NCBI RefSeq assembly: GCF_040807025.1 | Contig: NC_090947.1 | Location: 10,478,001 to 10,542,000, forward strand | Direction: 5' to 3' | Source of the DNA: Struthio camelus | Taxonomy: Eukaryota; Chordata; Aves; Struthioniformes; Struthionidae | DNA: 64,000 nucleotides | Shown here: positions 36,621 through 47,089 of the stretch, one piece after another | How the letters are laid out: every line of letters begins with the position of its first letter | How positions within the stretch are numbered: position 1 is the first letter of the stretch | The notes under the pieces: model-generated | The model's input: only the letters and a program-made list of their open reading frames with translations | Told to the model about the DNA's origin: nothing | The model's database searches: none | Position numbers and translations under genes: made by a program

Positions 36621-39600
36621 GTAACAGTATGCCGGCATCAACACGATGCTGATTCTTATTAGTCTTTTTGTGCATATATCCCCAGTATATCCCCACAGTA
36701 AATCATCTTTGCATAGTTTAGCACTTTCTTTGGGAGTACTGTGAGGTTTTGGGGCCCATAGAAAGACATCTGCATTGATGGCTGGGTCACTGGCCTCTTA
36801 AAATTTAATAAGGCTATTTATAAACTCTGAAGAGAAGTGCATAATTTTGCGGACATACTCGTTTGTGAGGGCAGATTATTTACGGTGCCATTCAGAACTA
36901 TCCTGATATCACTCAAAAGGCTGCAGTCTAGTGATGCACAGCACTTGTTCCTCTGGCTGTAAACCAGTGAGGTACGTGCAGCACGCTTTCATCTCACGAA
37001 ACAGAAATAAACTCAGTTCTTCAACTTGTGCAAACGTGTGACTGAGTAGGTTCAGTTTACCTGTGACTTTATGCAGATAAATAACATATCTTTGGAGAGT
37101 AGCAGCATGCATCTGAGCTCCATTACCGTGGAGAACGTGATTTGTCCTGAAACTACTGAATCCAGTGCTCTCTGATGGTTTCACTGGAAACGTAGATGGT
37201 CTGTGACGGTAGCCTTGCTTAGGACCAGGTATTGAAACAATGATTATATGCAGTGGGAAGTTGCTTGCACTCTTGGTAGGACCGGGAAATAAAAGAGAGT
37301 GTACAGCTGTTTGTATTTCATTGGTGGTTTAATTATTATTTTCTGCCTCTTGTTCAGGCTGTCACGCTGCACACTGACGTAGGAGATATTAAAATAGAAT
37401 TATTCTGTGAGCGAACACCGAAAACTTGCGAAGTAAGTCACGTAACAGGAGCGGGATTGTGTAGTATTGAAAGAAAGCAGTAGAAGTAGTGAAGATCATA
37501 GAGAAGGTGAAATGAGTGTTCCAATTCATTGTTTTATATAATGGAATATTGACATTCTAAGCTGGTGCAGTGCCTGGTTCAGCTTGTGGAACTTGTTGTG
37601 TACTGTGTTGTACTGTCTAGAGCTTTGCTGTCTGTTTCTTTCCAGCTGAGGTTTAGCTAAGGGCCACTTCTCTCCGAGTTATAGCATCTCCCAAAGTGTC
37701 CTTTGCCCTTAAGGGGAAACGTGGGACTTTGCCTGGGATTCCCAAACTTCCCTGGGTTTGCCCATACTCATATAAAACTTTACTTTTTAAAAAGAAGTGA
37801 GAAGCGCTCACAGTTTGTCAGAGACCCCAGTTTTCCTTTGTGCAATAAACTTAAGCTTAAATTGAAAGTAATTTTTAACTAACTGTGCTCAGGCTTGGCT
37901 ATGGATTGCAAAGTTACGGTACAGTTTAAAAAAAAAATAAAAATATTGAATGCAAGGGATGCCTCTGAGCATGTCTCAAGAATCCCTGTGTTTGTTCCTT
38001 AACTCAGAGGACCTTGTGCTGTAAGCTTTGTTTAAAATCCTTTGCATCTGTGACTGTGTCAAAGGAACTGTGTCTTAACCATGATTTGAGAATGACTATC
38101 GTGTGCGAAGAGAGGATTCTCAGAGTACTGATTCTTTAACCTGTCCTTAGCCAGGACAGTAGGAAACTTGAGTCTGTGGGAAACCAAGAAAACAGGAGCT
38201 CTAAACACAAACTGCGATGTCTTGAAACTGCATATTGTAAAAGACTTTTCTCATGGTGTTATTTACAGCCATGTCTGTTTTGGTTGTAAATGCCACACAT
38301 GATGTTTTAATGGTAGTTTTAAGGGTTATGACCTCAAAGTAGCTTTTAAATGAACTTTTTGCTTTATTTTGTAATTCTGTAGTTTTAATGTTTGCTTAAG
38401 CCAGGAATAAGTACTGTTCTAGTTGAAAATTTTTAAATTTTAAAATCTTAGGATCTTCCTGGTTTCAGCTGCAACACTTTCATCTTACGTTCTGGGCAGC
38501 CCACATTTACATTTCAGTGAAATAGTGTATCTTGAAGGACTTTTTCCTTGCGAAACGGTGAACAATTCTTGTCCGTATGCAAATAGTGGTTCCTCAGCTA
38601 TCTGAGGTATGAGGTCCTTTAAAAAAGATACATGTTCCTGCACTGAGCTGAAGGAGAATATTTATGAAGCCCCCATCAGATGCATTTTCTCTGTGATGCT
38701 CTACGTAGGCAGCATCTGTGTTGCTTTGTTGATTTTAATGTAACGTATAGACCATACTTACTGGATTCGGTACTGTTTTGTAACTGTGGCAAGCCCTGAA
38801 AAGGGAAGGGAAAGACCTGAGGGTTATTTGTATCTTTTAATAGCCACCAATAGTCTGTGGCAGTTGACTAATGCCGTGACATGCTCACAGTGCAAAGCAG
38901 AGTCAGAAGAGCTAGTCTTGTCGGTGCTGTGGTTTTGGCTACAGAGGATATTATTTCTGACTTGTTTGCTAACGTGCTGTGTTTCATTTCCTTAGAATTT
39001 CCTGGCGCTTTGTGCTAGTAACTACTACAATGGCTGCGTATTTCACCGGAATATAAAGGGCTTCATGGTTCAGACAGGGGATCCATTAGGTAAATCCTTC
39101 TGTCGGAGATGGGATGCAACATAAGAATTACTGTATTGTTGATAGAAGGTTTAATGATGTAGCTAGTTTTCTTTGCTGAGTTTACAGAAGAGCAGCCATT
39201 GCCCTACCTCCAGACAATCAAGCAGTGGTAAAGCGTTGTACAGACTTTAATTTTTCCAGCCGTCTTCACTGAATAGGATGGTTCTGCTGACTCACCAGCG
39301 CTTGCACAGGCAGTAGTTGTTATTCTGGTTTCTGCCTAAAAGGCTACGCTGCCTCTAAAAATTCTCTCTAGCGTTTTGGGAAATGGAATAGACAGTGTCA
39401 ACTATTTAGGAGAAAGTCAGATTCGCCTGTGTGTCTATTTGCACTCGTATTGAATTGAATTTGAGGATATCTGTTTTTTGTTCTGCTACTTAATAGTCAT
39501 TGTTTATATTATTGAGTTGGTGCTCTGCTCAGTATCGAGACATGAGAACCTGAGCCCTGCCTCAAGCAGTTTATAGTGTTTCTAGTGTGTTTGTTGTAAT

Positions 39601-41871
39601 GTGTTCGAATGATGCATCATTTCTGAATTTTTTCAGTCTGAGAATCCAATAATCTATTGTAGTACTTCTTTATCAGGCACTGGGAAAGGAGGTAACAGCA
39701 TCTGGGGCAGGAAGTTTGAAGATGAATTCAGTGAATATCTGAAGGTATTTCTGTGCTGTCAATATGCAGCTATGTTTTCACATACATTTTCGTTACAGGC
39801 TGGAGAATGATCAATGTTGTGTTGCGCTAGATTAAATACCCGTTTTGTAATTGTGAAATAAAGCGTAAGCGCACAGCGAAGCGATGTTATTAAGTCTTGT
39901 TACTGAAATAGGAACACTCATTTCTGTACTTCACAAGTTAGATTTGAGGTTCTCGTCACTGAGAACAGAAGTAGGAAGAATTTGTAACACGGTATTTCTC
40001 ATTCACTGAGGGCAAAGAAGTCATCTTGCGTTGTAAGAGCAGATTTGAGGAGCTGATTATGGGTGGTGATGGACTGTATTAGCAACCAACGTTTGTTTTC
40101 ACTAATGATATTGAGGTGGAGAACTAAGTCGTTAAGCGTTTTGTACAGTTGAAATCCTGCTTTCACAGGTTCACGCTGAGGTTTTTTCCCCTTCTTTCAG
40201 CACAGTGTCCGTGGAGTTGTTTCAATGGCCAACAATGGTCCGAATACCAATGGATCGCAGTTCTTCATCACTTATGCCAAGCAACCGCACCTGGATATGA
40301 AGTATACTGTCTTTGGGAAGTGAGTGATCCAACCATATGCCTCCTTGTCAGTGTGTGAAGGATCTGAATATTTCAGGGCACGTGCAACGCAATTTGAGAA
40401 CTTACGTGGCAGAAGCCTTTACAATCTTGGATGTGTCTATATAAATGTATGATCTTGCACTGTCACCAGAATTGCTTGGCCCAAAATACTGCCCCGTTTT
40501 TTCTTAGTAGTAGGAAATTCAGTGGAAATAGGCATATCAAAAATAATATCAAGAATGGAGCTAGGGTTTTTTGTACTAGCCGTTCCAACTTGCATCCATT
40601 TGGGCACGGGTGAGAAGGCAAGTCGGAACGGCTAAGTACAAAAACACCCAACTCCATTCTTGATATTATTTCTCTGTCTCAAACTCATGGTAATGGCTTT
40701 TCTTTTGCTTGTTGCTGAAAGGCCTCTTGTGTACAAGTGAATCTGTTGAGCAAAAATTGCTTTCATCAAATAGAGTTAAAGAGTCGAAGTAAGCTAGTGA
40801 AATTTGAAAACTGCATTTTTACCATTTGTACTGTTTATAGGCATGTAAGCATAAGGGTTCTTTCATCTCTTGAGTTTGTTTAGATGTGGGATTGAAAGTC
40901 GTTTTTTGGATGTCTCTTTCTCAGAAAAGAATAGAGGCTCTGATAGATGAACTTGGCCAGATTTGCAGCGACAGTTGAAGATAACTGTTGCCGCAGTTGC
41001 AGAATCAGCTAAGCAGAATACACGTCCATGCTCGAGCCACAGTCCGGCATCCTAGATTTAAAGAATTGATGAATGTGGCAGTGAATTGAGTGGTGAATGG
41101 CATGTCATGTGTTCTGCCAACCCCGTTCCTGGGCTAATAAACTGTCAAGATTTAGCAGAGCTAATTATTTAAACTGAAAAGGTAAGGGGTTTATTAGAAC
41201 AATTCAGCTTGCCACTTCTTCGGCCTGAACAGGAATCCAAAAGCCTAAATGCATCTGTGCCATTAGATTTACACAGTTATAAGTGGTCAGTCCAATGCTG
41301 CCTTGGAGCCGTAAGGTTAGAAATTATAATCTCACATTTGGAATCTGATTTTTCCAGCCGTGGGATTTCAGTAGTTCACAGTCAAGTCTGGTATGACCAG
41401 TATCTTCCTACTAGTCAAACCTATACTATGATCAGTCAGTCCTGCCTGCCAGGAAGTGGAGCCAGGGTCTTTTTAGCTACAGTTGGTATAAAATAGGATA
41501 CGGTCAGGTCAGTGGGAATTACTTGTATCTTTTATCAGAATCTCTCCTGGATGCTTAAAATTCTCTTTCAGTATAGCTCATAATACTATGCTTAAGGTGT
41601 TGGCTGCCTTATTTGCATCATTTGCTTGCCAAGCCCTTGCTCTGTGGTACCTTGACTCACTGTAAAGTGCTTTGAGATACCTCAAGTATAAAAGTTCAGT
41701 TATTCATTAGAAGGAGCTTCCTAGCAGTCCTGCTTTTCTTTCAGAGTTATTGATGGCTTGGAGACCCTGGATGAGCTGGAGAAGCTGCCTGTGAACGAAA
41801 AAACCTACCGACCTCTTAATGATGTTCGCATTAAAGACATCACAATTCATGCCAACCCTTTTGCTCTGTAG
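35982..41871 (+). CDS. PPIL3: Peptidyl-prolyl isomerase-like 3 (cyclophilin, spliceosomal)
   Basis: Coding exons: 35982-35984 (ATG only), 37358-37432, 38996-39089, 39677-39744, 40201-40319, 41745-41871 (TAG). The frame closes to 161 aa, the same length as human PPIL3. It is a single-domain cyclophilin, found in spliceosome preparations, catalysing cis-trans isomerisation of X-Pro bonds. Cyclophilin hallmarks are in order: [15 protein letters not shown] (catalytic Arg44), [28 protein letters not shown] and [12 protein letters not shown]. His110 replaces the cyclophilin-A Trp that contacts cyclosporin, as in other PPIL3 proteins, so weak cyclosporin binding is expected. The start was fixed by the splice: ATG ends exactly at a GTGAGA donor and joins GCT, giving [17 protein letters not shown]. 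Intron 5 holds a long hairpin (40541-40671). Confidence 0.97.
36564..36623 (+). repeat. Compound (GT)n-(AT)n-(GTAT)n microsatellite
   Basis: In PPIL3 intron 1, runs of GT are followed by about nine AT units and then four GTAT units. Alternating purine-pyrimidine sequence, likely unstable in length. Confidence 0.9.
40541..40671. repeat. Long near-perfect inverted repeat (hairpin) in PPIL3 intron 5
   Basis: The left arm 40541-40593 (53 nt) is the reverse complement of 40618-40671 (54 nt) with five mismatches and one single-base bulge, around a 24-nt loop (40594-40617). The first 20 bases of the stem are perfectly paired. Size and shape resemble a pri-miRNA stem or a small palindromic (MITE-like) element. 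I do not recognise a known family. Confidence 0.85.
41640..41715 (+). mobile_element. Possible SINE/LINE 3' tail remnant
   Basis: The phrase ctgtaaagtgctttgagatacc followed by agtataaaagttcagttattcatt resembles the GTAAAGCGCTTTGAGATCC..GCTATATAAA..TTATTATT tail shared by several old vertebrate retroposons. It lies about 30 nt before the last PPIL3 acceptor. Weak, from recall only. Confidence 0.35.
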
Positions 41872-42672
41872 CCACAAAGTGCCACGACACATTCTTTAGA
41901 GACTGGTCAGAATGACTGCTGGATTATGGTGTTTAAAATGTCATTACAAAGAGTTACTCAAAGTGGATCATCATACCTTTGCTCCTTGAATGCAGGACTT
42001 TGAGGAGTTGTGACATTGTCTGGGAGTTGTCACAGGGGAGTCTTATGCTTCAGAAGCCATTTTTTCCAGAATATCTTCCAGGATTTTGACTCTAACGCTT
42101 TGCTTTTTGTACGTGTAAAATAAGGAAAGACTTTTAAATATATGTATATTTTTTGCAAATATTTGATTTCTGCCTCGTCTTTCTAAGTGATATGCTGAAA
42201 CAGGTCTTTGGCTAGAATTTCATTCTAGCAGTTTTCTGAAACTTTCCTGGGTAAACTCCAACATTCCTCACTCTACTATTTTTTTAGAAAACTGAGTAAA
42301 ACATGTACTTTTTTCCTCTAGGTGAGAGCGATGTCATAGATAGAGGAATCCTTTCTCTGCTAGTGGATTGAAAGACCATGTTTAGATGAGTGCTTGCTCC
42401 TGTACTACTGTGTTGGAGTGGTTACCTCTTCAGCCTCCCCAAAAGGTAGATCAGAAACAGTTGCCTCTGCCTCAGGCACAGAGTTTTTAGGATGAAACTG
42501 TAAGTGTTTGCGTCTTTGCATAGATGTTGTTCGAAACGAGGTAACCATGGATTTACTGTAACTCGTTTTTCATCCCTTTATTGCACAAACAATAGGGGGT
42601 AAACACAACAAAGAGTAGTGACAAAGACCGCGATCAGACTTCTCACTGAGAATATCCTGATACCCTCAAAAT

Positions 42673-42678
42673 AATAAA
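42673..42678 (+). terminator. PPIL3: PPIL3 candidate poly(A) signal
   Basis: AATAAA about 800 nt past the PPIL3 stop. A weaker variant (AATAAG) lies near 42118 and could give a shorter UTR. Confidence 0.55.
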
Positions 42679-42699
42679 ACATATTGTGGCCGAGATGTT

Positions 42700-43703
42700 G
42701 TTGAAGGCTGTCGTACGTGTTAGCGGTGAGATTGTCAGAACCCCTCCTAGTACTAAATGACAGAAGAGGACAGAGGGTCTGTGAGAAGTGGTGGTTTGCA
42801 CAGCAAAGTACTAGTTGAAATAGTAAAAATAGTTGGTGACCACGCTGGCCTCAAATAAGAATGTCTGCAAAAAGGTATAGAGATATCTGGATATTGATGG
42901 GAGGGGGTGCAAGAATATATATTATGTGTGTGTGTGTGTGTACATATAGATGTGTGTATATATATGTATAGGGATGCATAAATACGTCTGTGTTGCTGAT
43001 CCTAAGCTCAAGTCCCTTTGATGAGGAATCCCAAAAGGAAAGGCAATTAATTTGACATTCATCAGGCTCTATTCCTTTGGGATCCAGCCCTGAACCAGGA
43101 AGGGGTGAAATGTCCTGTAAAAGATATTTTAGTATTAAGCATAAACTAAACTGACTTGAGCTGGCAGAAGAGAGCAATCTGTGCACGTCGTAAAAGCAGT
43201 TCTCTGCCTTGGGCGTATTGGGGAAAACAGAACATTCTTCTGTTTCTGTCTTCTGAAAACTCCTTAGCTGCGGATTAAAAAAATGCATTTCAGCATGTTC
43301 GTTGTTACAAAGCAGGAAAAAGCAGCTCGTTTCCACTGAGGTCCGTTTTCTGACTCGACAATATGTAGAAGTCACGAGGATGTATTTCCAGTTCCCACTG
43401 TGCATGGGAGCACTGGGTAGGATAGAACATTCATGGTTCCCGCATCCGGCTCCTGCCCTCCTGGGCTTCTCCCCTCCCTCACTCCCCCCCAGTCCCCTTT
43501 GGACTCATTCAGCATCGCTTAGCAAGCCCCATCCTCATATACGTGCCTTGTAATCCTTGCGAGGTTCAGCTACCGCCTTGTAGGCTCAGTGCCCACCAGA
43601 GTTGATCTGGACCCTCTCTCTAGAACAAAGTCCCTATGTGGATGAACGAGGACCATGTCGATTTTGTCTCTTCTTTCAGTATTGTTCTGGAATTCAGGTG
43701 TGT

Positions 43704-43741
<38 letters not shown>

Positions 43742-45440
43742 TGGAGGGGGGCATTGGAAAGAGCCAAAGTTTTGAGTGCCTGCCTTAAGAGCTGAGATTA
43801 TGTTGTTTCTATTTTGTATATGGTGTTGCTAAAAACGCCTAGTCCTTGCTGTAGACTTAAAAGATAGGGTTTTTTTTCCCCTGCTGCTCCAGTCAGGTAA
43901 AGGACTTGATTATTGTAGCTCTGTGCTCTTTCCATCTTTCTTCCCCGTAACCAATGGTAACGGAGAGTAGACAAAAGCAGGCAACTGTACGCTTCACTGC
44001 CACCCCGACACTGCTGCTATGCAGAAGGAAACGCGTATTGATAGTTTTCCTACACTGCAAAGGAACCAATAATTTGAAATTTAGCACTGACCTCAAAACA
44101 ATAGCAGGTCTGGTTTTCTACCCCACAAAAAGAAGATTGTTATATAGAATGTGTGAAATACAGGTACTGCAAGAGCTTTGCTCTTTGCGCAATGCATTAA
44201 ATTTACTTTTTTTTCCCCTCTAAATCAAAGCTATGTCCCATGAGATCCCTCCACTTTCAATACAGAGTTATATCCTAGCCATTATGAATCATATCATGTC
44301 TATGTCTTCCTGTTCATGGCTCTGAACTTCTCCCAGGTGAACCTGGAATACAATGGAAAAAATAACGGTGGGGTTGCTCCCATTCACTTGTTAGAGAGAG
44401 ACAGAGAATATAAGCACCCCCACTGTGGAAGTGTGCAATTATGTGGGCAGCTGCTGTGCAGAGTGTACCTGCCATGCAGTTCTTGCATGCAGTCAGCTGT
44501 TGTGTCAGCAGCTGTTTGGAGTTCTGTAATGTATACAAGCCCTTCAGTAGCAAAAATGCTAGAGACAGTACTGTTCTCATTTTTATTGGTTTGCGCTTTA
44601 GGAAGTGCTATGTTTAATTCCATCAGTCCAGCCCTATATGACAAACACTACAACCACACGATCAGTTCTGTCAAAATAAATCTACTCGTGCAAAGGAAAA
44701 TATGCTGGCGTACATTAACACTATGCTCTTGCATTATGAGGGTGATGGAGGGTCTCATCATGTATATTCTGGATAATCTCTGACTTTTTAGGCATTAGAA
44801 AAATAATAGGAAAAGTCAGTATTAGAAATATTTGTCATGTTGGGAACTTAGACTGTGCTGGACAGCAGTGGACAAAAAGAAATCGGTCCGTTATTTGTGG
44901 GCAGTGACACTCCCGTGTGCAACGCACCTACTGCGTGTTGATCACAGGGTCGGTCAATTGGTGAAATAAAAAGAATATAAAGAGTTTAAAAGGGTCATGT
45001 ATCAAGGATGGAAGGGTTTCAGAAGTTTAGTCCTTTCCAAGTTAAGAGAATGGTTGTTTTTAAAGAAAAGTTGATGTGTGCACACTTGGGGTGTTTCAGG
45101 ACTGTTTGACCTTTGTATGCTTTTTTCCAGCTAAATTAGATTCTAGTGAGATGGCCGACTGCTCATTATTAGCATTGCTTTTGGAGACCAGATTTCGGGC
45201 ATGATGCTTGGTTAGCTTTGCTGAAGGGGTAAGTGATATAAAGATGATTGGCTCAAGAGCTTGTTCTGAGAGAAAATTTTTTTTTAAATCTTACAAAAAT
45301 AGTCATCTTCTGGCGGTCATCACTGAACGAGGGTTAGGAGGGTGTGTTTTGGGTGGGCTGGTTTGTTTTTTTCCCGATTCCTCCGCGTCGGTTGTCTCGT
45401 CTTCCCGAGTACTTAGCCGGCAGGTTACTGGAGATTTTGC
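42700..45440. other. Intergenic region between PPIL3 and CLK1
   Basis: No gene is supported here. It holds a (TG)n/(TA)n patch near 42925-42970, a 31-nt A tract (43709-43739) and scattered short ORFs. The longest ORF (184 codons, minus strand, 43405-42851) is discussed under rejected items. GC rises sharply from about 45440 into the CLK1 island. Confidence 0.7.
43709..43739 (+). repeat. Poly(A) tract, 31 nt
   Basis: Thirty-one consecutive A, preceded by TGTGTGTTTT and followed by GGTGGAGGGGGG. No retrocopy body is recognisable upstream, so it may be a simple homopolymer rather than a retroposon tail. Confidence 0.95.
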
Positions 45441-46265
45441 ACGGCCACAGTACTTCCAAGTGGGCTACCTGGAAGAAAGGCAGACGGGGCCGCCGTACAC
45501 CGCGCGAGCAGGGCCGGGCCGGGCCGGGCCGGGGCGGGGCGGTGCTGTGCGGGCTCCCCCCCCGGCGGCAGCAACGGCCGCGGCAGCGCGCTGCGGCGGG
45601 CGGCCCCGCCCGCGCGTGACGCCGCCGCTGTGACGCGCCGCCGCACTCCAGAAGGTTCCTGGCGGCGCCATTTTGTCGCGGGCTGTGAGCTAAGGGGCGG
45701 CGGCGGTCGCGGGCCCAGCAGCTGCGGCTCCCGGAGAGGGCGGCGGCACCCCCAAACGCTGAGGTGAGGCGATGGCGGGGAGCGGGTGGAGGGGCCCCCG
45801 GTGCTCGCTCCCGGCTCCGCGCCCCGAACTGCCGCGGCCGCGGGGGAGAGCTGAAGGACGTCGTTAGGAGACGGGACGGGCAGCGGCAAGGGTATAGCCG
45901 CTGCCGAGGGGAAGGCGGGGAGGCAGGAGCGGTGCCCCTGCCTTGGGGGGAGCGCGGCCTGCGGGGCCGCTCGGGCCGCCCCCGCCCTGCGAGCGCATCG
46001 GGAGGCCAGCGCGCCCCTAAGCCGCCGCCCGCCTCTCCGTGCGGCCGCCATGTTCTGTGCCCGCGCCTCCTGCGGTGCGGAGAGAAAATGGCTCCGGCCG
46101 CTCGCGCCAGGAGCGGGGCGCCCGGCGGGGCCGATGGCGGGGCTGGGGGCCGCGTCCCCGTTCCCGTGCGTGAGGTCGAGAGCGGGGCCTCCCCGCGGGA
46201 GGGAGTTGGGCGGGGCGCAGACCCCGCACCCGGCGGAAGGCCCCGCGCCGCCTCCGCGCCGGTGA
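45440..46265 (+). promoter_or_regulatory. CLK1: CLK1 CpG-island promoter and non-coding exon 1
   Basis: A dense CpG island. Exon 1 (5' UTR) most likely ends at 45763, before the donor GTGAGG at 45764; intron 1 then runs to 47089. Upstream motifs include two CRE half-sites TGACGC (45617-45622, 45631-45636), a heat-shock-like GAAGGTTC (45651-45658), a YY1-like CCATTTT (45668-45674) and a GGGCC tandem at 45511-45540. The transcription start is probably near 45650-45720 but is inferred. Confidence 0.75.
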
Positions 46266-46512
46266 GCTCGGTGTGCCCATCGGCTGTGTGGGGCGCGGAC
46301 CGTCTCCTCTCTCTCACCTGAAAAATTGCCTGGACCAGAGCCCGCGTTGCGTCGCGTCCCGCTTTGTAGCGTCGCGGTTGCCGCGAAGTCCGGCCTTGCC
46401 GGCGTGAGACGAGTCGTGTGAGCTAGAATCAGTGTATCGTTGGAAAGTGAAATAAAAAGAGATTTGTAATGATTTATTTTTATCTTTTCTTTTTGGAGGT
46501 ACATGGAGGTAA

Positions 46513-46537
46513 TTTTTACTAAATTTAGTATCGCTAA
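46513..46537 (+). repeat. 25-nt element, copy 1 (CLK1 intron 1)
   Basis: Exactly identical to 48071-48095 in CLK1 intron 3. Contains the palindrome ACTAAATTTAGT (46518-46529) followed by ATCGCTAA. An 11-bp direct repeat, GGAGGTACATG, flanks it at 46495-46505 and 46544-46554. Confidence 0.95.
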
Positions 46538-47089
46538 TAACTCGGAGGTACATGTGTTTTATTTTCACCTATTGGCTTTTAAAGTTAGCCTCAGAAATTC
46601 TCTAGGGGGGGCTATAGAAGCATAGTGAAAGTTGAGTAACAAGTTCCTTCAAGCCCTAAAAAGCGCATAGGGTAATACCTGTATGCCTCTTTAAAGTACG
46701 TGTAAGCCTTCCTTTTTCTGTAGTATATGCCCAGTTTATCGTGCATTAAGGTGTCTGTCTAAAGGAACCTTGCCCCGGTGACCAGCTTTGCAGAAATAAC
46801 ATTTGCAGCGTTCAGTGTCTGAGCCCTGGTCTTTCTTTTTAAAATCTTTATCTGTAGGAGGTAGGTTATTGGCGTTAAGTTGCCTTATCAAAAATGACTA
46901 TTTTGGCAAAACTCCTGGATGTAAAAATAACAGGGAAGAAAGCAGGGTGGGGGGGAATCACAGCTGGGTAATTGAGGAGAAAATGCAGTCTTCGTTATGC
47001 TACTGGACACTTTGGTGTTAGTGGCTCTAAAGTTAGTTTGCTCGTTTCTAGGATGCAATTTTTAGAGTGAAATGCCTTTTCTGTCACAG

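Noticed and set aside
42851-43405. 184-codon minus-strand ORF between PPIL3 and CLK1
   Set aside because: No family resemblance, no promoter or poly(A) context, and its end is a translated (TG)n/(TA)n microsatellite. It may overlap an old diverged repeat.
43709-43760. Poly(A) tract as the tail of a processed retrocopy
   Set aside because: No intronless gene body or poly(A) signal is recognisable upstream, and no target-site duplication was seen.
45334-46504. Very long minus-strand ORFs (327 and 359 codons) over the CLK1 promoter
   Set aside because: They lie in a CpG island where stops are rare in any frame. The proteins are Arg/Ala/Pro/Gly-rich with no domain, overlap each other in different frames, and lack conserved motifs.
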